Below are positions 52,765 to 62,405 of a stretch of 64,000 bases of DNA, in pieces (position 1 is the stretch's first letter; each line of letters begins with the position of its first letter). The notes below the pieces were generated by a model. It had not been told where the DNA came from, searched no databases, and was given only the letters and a program-made list of their open reading frames with translations. Origin of the DNA: Lucinisca nassula (Eukaryota; Mollusca; Bivalvia; Lucinida; Lucinidae); NCBI GenBank assembly GCA_963580285.1, contig OY757015.1:148178082-148242081 (forward strand), read 5' to 3'. The position numbers and the translations under genes are program-made.

Positions 52765-54000
52765 TGTTACGAGATGGAATAGGAAACCTCTCTGGTGCTT
52801 ATGCACATCTAAATTATTTTAGTGGATATATGGTAGGGCGGTGTGAGTGAAATATTTTGGGTGAAATATGGTACGCAAACTATGCGGCTCCATGAACAAG
52901 TCATGCACATATCATACGATGTATGCATGAGTGGTTTATAGAGAGCTGTTTTTACAATACAGGGGGCCGCTAAAAGGCTGAGTTCTATAGAATTTGCCTA
53001 AAAATCGCCAACCGCCAAATTGTGCCATATATGATTTTTATTCCCGTCACGTGTTGTGTGGGTGTTCGTTTTGACAGGAGTCATGTCATTGATTATAGGG
53101 TCGTTTCATCAATTTTTCCTATGGGAAATATACTATTTGAAGGCAAATCCATTATCTGCTCGATTTTGCTATCTGGCTTTGTTTGTGGCCGGTATCTCCA
53201 CTTCCCCACGAACAAAGCAAGGTAATACGAGTAGGCATGATTTTCCGGTAGTATTCATAGATATATAAACCCTGAAAAAAACGGACACCTTAGCAGCAGG
53301 TCAAGTTGTAAAGAGTAAACACATGTGACGGGGAAATAGAAAGTATATTGAAAGGCATAACAATGTGTGACCTGCTGCTCCCTGCTTCATAGCAGCAGGT
53401 ACTGGTACGACGCTAGGCGTTAGGGTCCAGCAAGGGCGGACAGACCGCCGTAATCAGCGCCTACCAGGATAGAAGCAGATTCTTCTAAATCATTGTTCGT
53501 TGTAAACAAATGTGATCATGGAAGAGGTCAACTTACCTTATTTGGACGATCACTAAACGGCTGATCAGCAAACGTGATCGCTAATCCTAGGATAATCAAT
53601 TATGTTGATAGACTAGTTTTACTAGTTCGCGAGAAGAAGTGTCACGCGAGTGGGGGATTCACCCAAAGTTATAAACTGGCCAGTCGCGTTTTGTGTTGTT
53701 TCTTTTTTTGTTTTTCTTGTTGTTTTGTTGTTTGCTTCTGTAGGTATTCACGTCACCCGTTCCGAGCACAGAACAGTGTTTTGCCTTCGGAGCGGACGTC
53801 GTGAGTTGGCTACAGAAGCAACAATTTGTGATGTTTTGTGTTAGTAAGTGTTGTATGTAGATACTGTAAATAATTCATGTCAATCATTTAACATCTTTCT
53901 TGTGCCTTACCCCACAGCTGCCCGTACACCTGTCAGAGATCACGCTCGGTTGTCTTGTCAGCATGGGGGTTTGCGGGACGCCGTAAACCCACATGTAACA
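52765..54000 (+). repeat. 5' LTR
   Basis: 1236 bp, TGTTAC...GTAACA. Matches the 3' LTR at a constant offset of 6752 with no indels; I noticed one substitution (A at 53281, G at 60033). A TATA-like TATATAAA at 53262-53269 is a candidate U3 promoter element. Short frames inside are duplicated with the LTR and are not genes. Confidence 0.95.
53262..53269 (+). promoter_or_regulatory. Candidate TATA box of the LTR promoter
   Basis: TATATAAACCC about 500 bp into the LTR, repeated at 60014-60021 in the 3' LTR. It is the only clear TATA element I found in the LTR; the transcription start is inferred to lie about 30 bp downstream. Confidence 0.45.
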
Positions 54001-54002
54001 TT

Positions 54003-54020
54003 TGGTGTCAGAAGTGGGAT
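54003..54020 (+). promoter_or_regulatory. Primer-binding site, tRNA-Leu type
   Basis: TGGTGTCAGAAGTGGGAT, two bases after the LTR. It is the complement of a tRNA-Leu 3' end (ATCCCACTTCTGACA plus CCA) as known from animal tRNA-Leu genes. It would prime minus-strand DNA synthesis. Confidence 0.85.
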
Positions 54021-54731
54021 TTGATCTCTGGCTGGTGTTCCCGGCTGTGGAACAGCACATTGATACTCTGAATCATCAATTTAAAAAAAAAAAAAAAATG
54101 TATTGACAGCCACATTTAGAAATTAACTTGAATCTTCCTTCCTGCGTTGATGAAGTGCGAAACCCATGTATTCAACTGAATGGATACTGACAAGTCGATA
54201 ATTTCTGAGCAGGAAGGCAAGGCAAACCCCACTTTTTCTTGGTAACGAAAAATTTAAGTAGACCCCACTTAATTGTGTTACCTGACATTCTACTAAGTTA
54301 AATTGGAGCTACTAATTGATCTTACCCACACATGGTTCTGACGTAGTGACGTTAACAATTTACTGACGTTGACATAACGGTAGCGTTAATATTTACGCAG
54401 TGGCTTGAGGTTAGGTATGACGTAATAGAAACATTAATGGTGACTTGTTATGATCGGAGTTTTGTAATGTGATAAAACTTCGGATTGTAGCATTTTACTG
54501 TAAACGTCGTCAGTTTATGACGTCATATTAGACTACCAGTACGCAACGTCATACTGTGCTGAAAGCATTTGACATTTCAAATCGCGTGTGCTTTAATAAC
54601 TAACGTTTTAGTTAGATTAACGCGTATAACACATATCTTAACGTTTTAGTTAAGCCCATTCAATCATCACTGATCATAACTGATCAGTTTATAGTGGTTT
54701 TGATAGTAACGTGAGATTTACGTTATCAATA

Positions 54732-57700
54732 ATGGAGCGTTTAATGCAAATGGGAAAGGACTTAGGTTATGAGGGGAAGGAGTTACAAGGTTTTGTTAAA
54801 GAGCAGCAGGATATTGAGCGGGCAGAAAGGCAAGAGCAAAGGGATTTAGAAAGGTTAAGGTCTGAAGAAAAGGAAAAGGAAAGGGCAGAAAAAGAAAAGG
54901 AAAGGGTACATGAACTAGCTAAGTTAGAAGTAGAAGCAAAGGAAAAGGAAAGGGTACATGAACTAGCTAAGTTAGAGGAAAAGGAAAAGGAAAGGGCACA
55001 TGAACTAGCTATGTTGAATGTTAATAAGGAACTTGAAATAGCACGCATCAAGACTGAAAGGGAGGCAAAAGAGATTAGTGAGGCCCATTTAGAAAAAATA
55101 AAACATGGGTTTGAGCTACAGCACCAAGAATTAAGGAATCAGTTAGAAATGCAGAGAGCGAAGCTCGAGCTAGAATTTGAAAAGCAAAAAGCTGAGAAGG
55201 TGGCGCATGCCCGGGATCCTAAGTTACCTTATTTTGAAGAGGGTAAAGATAAAATGGATAGTTATTTATCTAGGTTTGAGAAATATGCTACGGCTAATAA
55301 ATGGGATAAGAGTGTTTGGGCCGCGTATTTAAGTGCATTGCTCAAAGGGCGCGCACTTGATGTATATGACCGGTTGTCAAATGAGGATGCGGCGGATTAT
55401 GAAAAGTTAAAGGACGCTTTATTAAAGAATTTTGACATGACAGAGCGCGGATTTAGGAAACAGTTTCGTTATAGTAGGCCCGAGAAATCAGAAACGTTCA
55501 TACAGTTCAGTAGTAGACTGAGAAGTTATTTAGAAAAATGGCTTAATATGGCAAAGATAGAAAAATCTTTTCCGGCTGTCTGTGATTTCATGGCAAGGGA
55601 TCAGTTCCTGGAGTCATGTAATAGAGAACTGTATGTGCATCTGAAGCCAAAACAGTTTGGTAATTTAGATGAAATGGCTAGGGAGGCAGATTTGTTTGCA
55701 GAAGCGCGCGGGGGCGTATATAGTTGCATTAATAAGGGGCAACGCGATAATAGAGGCGCAGCGCAGGGTAAACAGGACAAAATTGACTCGAACAAACCGA
55801 GTGGTAGACCGGATATCAAGTGTAGCATATGTGGTAAGGGGCATTTAACAATTAAATGTTTTAAGAACCCCGACAGGAAACAATTGTATAGCGCAGAGGT
55901 AGGAGCAACTGGAGTTGGGGATAGCGGTGTTAAAGAAAATTTTAACACGCGCGTAGAGACTCAAGGTTCTCAGGTTAAGAATGAGAATACGCAGAATGTA
56001 GGTCGTGGTTATACACGTGGTCGTGGTAATTTTAGAGGGTCTTTTCGCGGACGCGGTAAAAATAATAGCACACCACGTGGCGCAGCACACCAAGTTAGTT
56101 TTTGTCAAACGGAAGTAACTAGGAAAGGTGATGAGATTGGAAGTATTTTTGAAAATAAGGTTGGTGATCCTTTGATTTCGGATAGGGAGGAGTGTAGTAA
56201 GGAAACTAGGGAAGGTGTCTGTTACTTCTTAAAGGCAAGGTTACCGACGGCACAAGGATTGGTTAATAATAAAAAGGTGGTTGTATTAAGAGATACTGGG
56301 TGTACAGGCTGTGTCGTTCGGAGAAGTTTGGTTTCGGATAGTCAGTTAATAGGGAAGGAATCAAATGTTACGTTGATTGATGAATCCACACAAAGGTATC
56401 CTTTGGCAATGATTGACATTGATTGTCCTTTTTTTACTGGGAAAACTGAAGCTTTGTGTATGGATGATACGTTGTACGATTTGGTTATCGGTAACATTGA
56501 TGGATCAAAACTTCCTGATATGTCTCATTTCTCAGCTGCGGCTGTAACTAGGTCTCAAACTAGGCAGGATGAGAAGCCTTACAGAAAACTTAAGGTTCCC
56601 GATCAGATCATTAACGATGACAAGGAGGCTTTCAAGCAAGCTCAGGTTGATGATCCAACTTTGGAAAACATCAGGAAAAGGGTTGTATCTGGGAACAAGA
56701 CTGTGAGTCGTGGTTTAAACCGAGGTGAAACTAGGTTTATTGAGAAAAAAGGGTTGGCATATAGGGAGTTCACCAAGGGTAACAAAGTCTCTTTCCAACT
56801 TGTGGTCCCTCAAAGTTTCCGAGGAAAGGTGTTGAAACTGGCTCATGAAACGCTTATGTCTGGACATATGGGTATTAGGAAGACATTGGATAGAGTTGTA
56901 ACTGAGTTTTACTGGCCCGGTATTTGCGGTGATGTCGCTAGATTTTGTAAATCTTGTGATATTTGTCAGAGAACTATTCAGAAAGGTCGGGTCACTAAAG
57001 TACCTCTAGGAAAAATGCCATTGTTTGATACGCCATTTAAGAGGGTGGCAGTGGACATAGTTGGTCCAATTGAGCCTCGATCTGATAGGAAATCTCGGTA
57101 TATTTTAACCATGATAGATTATGCGACAAGGTATCCAGAGGCGATAGCTTTACCGAGTATTGAGACGGAACGTGTCGCGGAAGCGCTTATTGAAATGTTT
57201 AGTAGGGTTGGCATTCCTGATGAAATGTTGACTGATTGTGGATCACAGTTTACTGCTGAGGTAATGAAGGAAGTCAGCAGACTTCTTTCTCTTCAACAGT
57301 TAACGTGTAGTCCGAGACACCCAATTTGCAACGGACTGATAGAGCGTTTCCACGCTACGTTAAAGCAGATGTTACGTCGCATGTGTGCTGAACGTCCAAA
57401 AGATTGGGATAAATATCTTCCAGCCTTATTATTTGCGGTAAGGGAAGTCCCACAAGAGTCTTTAGGATACTCCCCTTTTGAGTTGTTATATGGACGTAAC
57501 GTCAGAGGTCCAATGGCAATATTAAGAGAATTATGGGCTGAAGAGGTACGCGATGAGCAAGTTCTTTCGACGTATCAATACGTTATTGAGCTTAGGGAAC
57601 GGTTAGAGCAGACATGCAAATTAGCGCGTGATAATTTAAAGAAGGTTCAGATTAAGCAGAAAGCTTATTATGATAAAGGCGCGAGGTCGCGTAAATTTGA

Positions 57701-59399
57701 CGTCGGCGACAAAGTACTGTTGTTACTACCGACAGACAGTAATAAATTATTGCTTCAATGGAAAGGTCCTTATGAAGTTGTTGAGGTAGTGAACAGAATG
57801 GATTATAAGATTGACGTCAATGGAAATGTTAACACATATCACGCTAACATACTGAAGCAATATGTGGAACGTCAAAATGTGACGTCACACTGCTTGCTTT
57901 CTGTAGAGTCCACTCCGTCAACTGAAAATGATGACGTTGACGAATTCTCATTAGAAGATTGCGCTTTTCCTACTGCAAAGCAACCAGAGACGTTTAAGGA
58001 CGTCAATATTTCAGAAATGTTAACGCAGGATCAGCGTAAAGAAATAGAGACGTTGATAAAAGAATACCCGGACGTACTGTCCAGTGTACCAGGACGAACT
58101 GACCAAATAGAACACGACATAAAGTTGCTGACGACGGAACCAGTGAGGTCAAAAGGTTATGCCATACCATATAAAGTACGGGATGTAATGGAAAAGGAAA
58201 TTCAAGATATGTTAGATTTAGGAGTTATTGAGCCATCAATATCTCCATATTCATCCCCTGTAGTACTTGTCCCTAAAAAAGATGGTTCGGTGCGGTTCTG
58301 CATTGACTTCCGTAAACTTAATAAAGTGACGGAGTTCGATGCAGAACCAATGCCAAATATGGAGGAGGTTATAAATAGAATGTCGGGGCACAAATACTTT
58401 AGCAAATTAGATTTGTCAAAAGGTTATTGGCAGGTAAAAATGACGTCTAAGGCAAAACCCCTAACTGCGTTCGAAACCCCCAAAGGCTTGTTTCAATTCA
58501 AAACTATGCCCTTCGGTTTGGTAAACTCAGGAGCAACATTTTGCAGGTTGATGAGAAAGATTCTGTCCGAACTTTCTAACGTTGATAGCTTCGTCGATGA
58601 TATGTGGATCTTTACCGAAACTTGGAAAGACCACTTGACGTCATTACGTGAAGTTTTAGATAGACTCAGGACAGCCAAGTTGACGGCAAAACCTTCCAAG
58701 TGTATGATTGGGTATAGCAGTATCGAATGTCTTGGTCACAGTGTAGCTGCTCAGTCAGTTAGACCGCAAGAAGACAAGATACAAGCTATAAAGGATGCTC
58801 CTCGACCTTCTACTAAGAGACAAATAAAGTCATTTCTTGGGTTGGCCGGTTTCTACCGCCGTTTCATTCCAAATTTCTCATCTATCGCTTCCCCTTTGAC
58901 AGATTTAACTAAGAAAAGTAGACCAAACAAGATCACAGACTGGCAGGACCATCATGAAAAGGCTTTTCAGACCCTGAAGAATAGACTCACGTCTAGTCCT
59001 ATTCTTCGTCTTCCTATCTTTCATGATGGGAATCCGTTCATACTCCGGACGGACGCTTCTGATGTTGGTATAGGAGCCGTTTTGCTCCAAGAATTTGAAG
59101 GGGAAGGACGACTTCCCATTGCTTATGCCAGCAAGAAACTTTTGCCTCGTGAGAAAAACTATTCTGTAATAGAGAAGGAATGTTTGGCTATTATCTGGGG
59201 TGTTGAGAAATTTCGCAAGTATCTTTACGGAGTAGAATTCCTGCTTGAGACAGACCACAAGCCCTTGTCTTATATGCAAACAGCAAAAGTTCTCAATCCT
59301 CGAATTATGCGTTGGGCAATGAAACTACAGCCGTATAGATTTCGGATTGTGGCAATTCGGGGCCAAGAAAATTTGGGGGCAGACTACCTTAGTAGGTAA
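54732..59399 (+). CDS. Gag-pol polyprotein, Gmr1-like (order PR-IN-RT-RH)
   Basis: 1555 residues from the first ATG (54732; the frame extends seven codons upstream without ATG) to TAA. In order: a Lys/Glu-rich coiled coil (about 10-165) with a tandem KEKER.HELAKLE repeat; a gag capsid (about 170-340) whose C-terminal half (RKQFR..RPEKSETF..F..RL..YL..W) is of the type related to SCAN domains; a CCHC knuckle at 364-376 (C-x2-C-x4-H-x4-C); Arg/Gly-rich NC tail; protease DTG at 521-523. Integrase: HHCC zinc module (H705, H712, C742, C745), catalytic D775, D835, E871 (D-x35-E), GPY module at 1012. Reverse transcriptase follows, with D1227 and FVDD at 1287-1290 (F replaces the usual Y). RNase H comes last (D1441, TDHKPL, ending GADYLSR). 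No stops or frameshifts; gag and pol are one frame. It would be processed by its own protease. Confidence 0.93.
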   Translation: MERLMQMGKDLGYEGKELQGFVKEQQDIERAERQEQRDLERLRSEEKEKERAEKEKERVHELAKLEVEAKEKERVHELAKLEEKEKERAHELAMLNVNKELEIARIKTEREAKEISEAHLEKIKHGFELQHQELRNQLEMQRAKLELEFEKQKAEKVAHARDPKLPYFEEGKDKMDSYLSRFEKYATANKWDKSVWAAYLSALLKGRALDVYDRLSNEDAADYEKLKDALLKNFDMTERGFRKQFRYSRPEKSETFIQFSSRLRSYLEKWLNMAKIEKSFPAVCDFMARDQFLESCNRELYVHLKPKQFGNLDEMAREADLFAEARGGVYSCINKGQRDNRGAAQGKQDKIDSNKPSGRPDIKCSICGKGHLTIKCFKNPDRKQLYSAEVGATGVGDSGVKENFNTRVETQGSQVKNENTQNVGRGYTRGRGNFRGSFRGRGKNNSTPRGAAHQVSFCQTEVTRKGDEIGSIFENKVGDPLISDREECSKETREGVCYFLKARLPTAQGLVNNKKVVVLRDTGCTGCVVRRSLVSDSQLIGKESNVTLIDESTQRYPLAMIDIDCPFFTGKTEALCMDDTLYDLVIGNIDGSKLPDMSHFSAAAVTRSQTRQDEKPYRKLKVPDQIINDDKEAFKQAQVDDPTLENIRKRVVSGNKTVSRGLNRGETRFIEKKGLAYREFTKGNKVSFQLVVPQSFRGKVLKLAHETLMSGHMGIRKTLDRVVTEFYWPGICGDVARFCKSCDICQRTIQKGRVTKVPLGKMPLFDTPFKRVAVDIVGPIEPRSDRKSRYILTMIDYATRYPEAIALPSIETERVAEALIEMFSRVGIPDEMLTDCGSQFTAEVMKEVSRLLSLQQLTCSPRHPICNGLIERFHATLKQMLRRMCAERPKDWDKYLPALLFAVREVPQESLGYSPFELLYGRNVRGPMAILRELWAEEVRDEQVLSTYQYVIELRERLEQTCKLARDNLKKVQIKQKAYYDKGARSRKFDVGDKVLLLLPTDSNKLLLQWKGPYEVVEVVNRMDYKIDVNGNVNTYHANILKQYVERQNVTSHCLLSVESTPSTENDDVDEFSLEDCAFPTAKQPETFKDVNISEMLTQDQRKEIETLIKEYPDVLSSVPGRTDQIEHDIKLLTTEPVRSKGYAIPYKVRDVMEKEIQDMLDLGVIEPSISPYSSPVVLVPKKDGSVRFCIDFRKLNKVTEFDAEPMPNMEEVINRMSGHKYFSKLDLSKGYWQVKMTSKAKPLTAFETPKGLFQFKTMPFGLVNSGATFCRLMRKILSELSNVDSFVDDMWIFTETWKDHLTSLREVLDRLRTAKLTAKPSKCMIGYSSIECLGHSVAAQSVRPQEDKIQAIKDAPRPSTKRQIKSFLGLAGFYRRFIPNFSSIASPLTDLTKKSRPNKITDWQDHHEKAFQTLKNRLTSSPILRLPIFHDGNPFILRTDASDVGIGAVLLQEFEGEGRLPIAYASKKLLPREKNYSVIEKECLAIIWGVEKFRKYLYGVEFLLETDHKPLSYMQTAKVLNPRIMRWAMKLQPYRFRIVAIRGQENLGADYLSR

Positions 59400-59501
59400 T
59401 TCTTCGCACGGTTGTTGTGTAAATAGCTGTCTTGTTTAGATAGGTTCATCCTATTCCATCTCTATACACAAAGAAAAAACATTTCTGATTGTTTTTTCTC
59501 C

Positions 59502-59512
59502 AAAAGGGGAAA
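59502..59512 (+). promoter_or_regulatory. Polypurine tract
   Basis: AAAAGGGGAAA, four bases before the 3' LTR; the expected site for plus-strand priming. The short gap (CCTT) before TGTT is slightly unusual. Confidence 0.7.
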
Positions 59513-59516
59513 CCTT

Positions 59517-60752
59517 TGTTACGAGATGGAATAGGAAACCTCTCTGGTGCTTATGCACATCTAAATTATTTTAGTGGATATATGGTAGGGCGGTGTGAGT
59601 GAAATATTTTGGGTGAAATATGGTACGCAAACTATGCGGCTCCATGAACAAGTCATGCACATATCATACGATGTATGCATGAGTGGTTTATAGAGAGCTG
59701 TTTTTACAATACAGGGGGCCGCTAAAAGGCTGAGTTCTATAGAATTTGCCTAAAAATCGCCAACCGCCAAATTGTGCCATATATGATTTTTATTCCCGTC
59801 ACGTGTTGTGTGGGTGTTCGTTTTGACAGGAGTCATGTCATTGATTATAGGGTCGTTTCATCAATTTTTCCTATGGGAAATATACTATTTGAAGGCAAAT
59901 CCATTATCTGCTCGATTTTGCTATCTGGCTTTGTTTGTGGCCGGTATCTCCACTTCCCCACGAACAAAGCAAGGTAATACGAGTAGGCATGATTTTCCGG
60001 TAGTATTCATAGATATATAAACCCTGAAAAAAGCGGACACCTTAGCAGCAGGTCAAGTTGTAAAGAGTAAACACATGTGACGGGGAAATAGAAAGTATAT
60101 TGAAAGGCATAACAATGTGTGACCTGCTGCTCCCTGCTTCATAGCAGCAGGTACTGGTACGACGCTAGGCGTTAGGGTCCAGCAAGGGCGGACAGACCGC
60201 CGTAATCAGCGCCTACCAGGATAGAAGCAGATTCTTCTAAATCATTGTTCGTTGTAAACAAATGTGATCATGGAAGAGGTCAACTTACCTTATTTGGACG
60301 ATCACTAAACGGCTGATCAGCAAACGTGATCGCTAATCCTAGGATAATCAATTATGTTGATAGACTAGTTTTACTAGTTCGCGAGAAGAAGTGTCACGCG
60401 AGTGGGGGATTCACCCAAAGTTATAAACTGGCCAGTCGCGTTTTGTGTTGTTTCTTTTTTTGTTTTTCTTGTTGTTTTGTTGTTTGCTTCTGTAGGTATT
60501 CACGTCACCCGTTCCGAGCACAGAACAGTGTTTTGCCTTCGGAGCGGACGTCGTGAGTTGGCTACAGAAGCAACAATTTGTGATGTTTTGTGTTAGTAAG
60601 TGTTGTATGTAGATACTGTAAATAATTCATGTCAATCATTTAACATCTTTCTTGTGCCTTACCCCACAGCTGCCCGTACACCTGTCAGAGATCACGCTCG
60701 GTTGTCTTGTCAGCATGGGGGTTTGCGGGACGCCGTAAACCCACATGTAACA
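59517..60752 (+). repeat. 3' LTR
   Basis: 1236 bp, apparently identical to the 5' LTR except at 60033. Ends GTAACA and is followed at once by the CCCAG duplication. Confidence 0.95.
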
Positions 60753-60767
60753 CCCAGCGATCTTTTT

Positions 60768-60986
60768 TATGTTTGGTTTTACGATACTTTCAAGATTATT
60801 TCACTCACATCAAGCCGATCGTTAATCGGAGGTCAGCGAAAACTAGAGTACCCGATGAAAAACCTCCTGACCTTCCATTGCAGAACTTCTCATTATGTGA
60901 CCTGGGCCATGCTCAAACCTACACCGTTGAGAGATCTAATGATTAAGAGTCAGCACTCTTATCCACTAGGCCACACGAGGCCCGTT
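60768..60986 (-). mobile_element. tRNA-headed SINE split from its left duplication by the LTR element
   Basis: Reverse copy of the 20216-20438 family (head read from 60986: GCCTCGTGTGGCCTAGTGGA). Its right target duplication is ACACCCAGCGATCTTT (60987-61002). The left one is split: ACACCCAG ends at 52764 and CCCAGCGATCTTT is at 60753-60765, with the retrotransposon between. The SINE therefore was there first. Confidence 0.85.
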
Positions 60987-61124
60987 ACACCCAGCGATCT
61001 TTATAAATGAGGAAAAAATAACGTTCTCTGTCTTTCCAACATTTACGTATTATTCCGTACCGAAAGATGTCCAGAATATATAAATATGTTCCTATCTGTG
61101 TGAAGTAAACTTTGCAAGTTTTGA

Positions 61125-61425
61125 TTATTTGTATTTAACGGCCCAGTCAACACTGATTTGGGTAATGTTTGGGCCTGTCAGTGTACCTATCCACGCTTTT
61201 CCTGAGCAGGCTTATCCGTAAGCGGTTTACCAGTTCATTGCACATTCTGTCGCCAAAAACTGACCCTGCCTTTCCTGAATCAGCGGAAGGGAGAGAATGA
61301 CCATAGAAAAGATTTCATAATCAATCCCCACGAAATAATGTTGCCGACCCCCGTCGGTATCGAAACCGAGCCTTCCTTATCGCCAGTCAGACTGCATCCG
61401 ACTGAGCTATCGCAGCCAGCCACAC
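61125..61425 (-). mobile_element. tRNA-headed SINE, reverse
   Basis: Reverse copy of the 21652-21950 family, from TTAACGGCCCAGTCAACACT to the tRNA-like head (CGATAGCTCAGTCGGATGCA when read on the - strand). Confidence 0.7.
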
Positions 61426-61770
61426 TTTGTGAGTAGTAGTAGTTATGTTCTGTTGTTTTTCGTTTCCATGGCCCCATGGACTTACTCCATAATGGCATTG
61501 CAAAACGTAAAATTTGCGAAAATGGCTGCTACTCCTGCAAAAGTAATTTCTCTTTTGATATGTCTAAGGGTATACTCTTAAAGGAAAGAATTTGCTCCTG
61601 GGAAGTAAATTCTTCCCTTTTAGAGTAGACCCCTTGAGGAGCAAATACTTCCCCTTTCAGAGTAGACCCCTTTTTCAGTTGGACAGAGTCAACAGAGTAG
61701 CAGCCATAAGGTCCTTAAAGTTGTATTCACATCACGAAATCATGCCTATAGAACTGTGATCCCCTTGAAT

Positions 61771-62200
61771 ATGTTCTATAAAAGGGTTACTCTTTGGAAG
61801 CAAGGAATACACCACAGAACTGAAAAATATGGTGTGCACATGTTTTCCGGGCCAGACTAGCTAGTTTCGGCCAATAAGGCCTCATCAGTGACCCTAAGAT
61901 ATTTTCAAAATTCCACAATGGAATCAATGATCCCAAAGGACAAGCAAATATAATCTACACTATGATGTAGGGCAGGGAGGCGTTTTACAGCCGCCACACA
62001 TTCCCACACACCAGTTGCAGTGAAGTTAAATATGTTCTATAAAAGGGCTATCCTTTGGAAGCAAGGAATACACCACAGAACTGAAAAATATGGAGTGTAC
62101 ATGTTTTCTGGGCCAGACTAGCTAGTTTCGGCCAATTAGGCCTCATCAGTGACCCTCAGATATTTTCAAAATTCCACAATGGAATCAATGATCCCAAGGG
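61771..62200. repeat. Tandem pair of a 261-bp repeat
   Basis: The unit begins ATGTTCTATAAAAGGG at 61771 and again at 62032, with GCAAGGAATACACCACAGAA, CTAGCTAGTTTCGGCCAAT and AATTCCACAATGGAATCAAT in both; the second unit is partial. The first ~110 bp also occur at 37125-37238 inside an array. Nature unknown. Confidence 0.75.
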
Positions 62201-62214
62201 ACAAGAAAATATAA

Positions 62215-62405
62215 TCTACACTTTTATATAGTACAGCTCGGGTTTGCAGGTGTATACATTAATTTCTGTATTCATGCTCTGAGACAGCAGATTGTGGGTA
62301 CTCGATAGAATTGCCTCGTTTCAACTTGAATATTCCATTTTTTCTTTTTAAAATTTCTTTTTTTTTGGCCAAAAAATGACAATGTATTTGAATAGGTGTG
62401 TTTCG
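62215..62405. mobile_element. Foldback MITE, decayed copy
   Basis: Shares TATATAG.A.A.CTCGGGTTTGCAGG, CAGATTGTGGGTACTCG and AATGTATTTGAATAGG with 22765-23038. Its right arm is partly lost. Confidence 0.5.

Larger units (their letters stand above)
52765..60752 (+). mobile_element. Intact Gmr1-like Ty3/gypsy LTR retrotransposon
   Basis: 7,988 bp element: two 1236-bp LTRs beginning TGTTAC and ending GTAACA, a primer-binding site, one gag-pol frame, a polypurine tract, and the 5-bp duplication CCCAG immediately outside (52760-52764, 60753-60757). The polymerase enzymes are Ty3/gypsy-like, but the integrase precedes reverse transcriptase/RNase H, the order described for Gmr1-like elements. I see no env-like gene: only 117 bp separate the pol stop from the 3' LTR. 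All parts needed for retrotransposition are present and unbroken. Confidence 0.93.

Noticed and set aside
53022..53844. Short frames duplicated at 59774-60596, one with a membrane-like segment
   Set aside because: They lie in the two LTRs and are duplicated with them; short, no family match, not needed for the element.
54711..54731. Upstream GTG as start of gag-pol
   Set aside because: Eukaryotic initiation is expected at the first ATG (54732), seven codons downstream, which keeps the whole coiled coil and gag.
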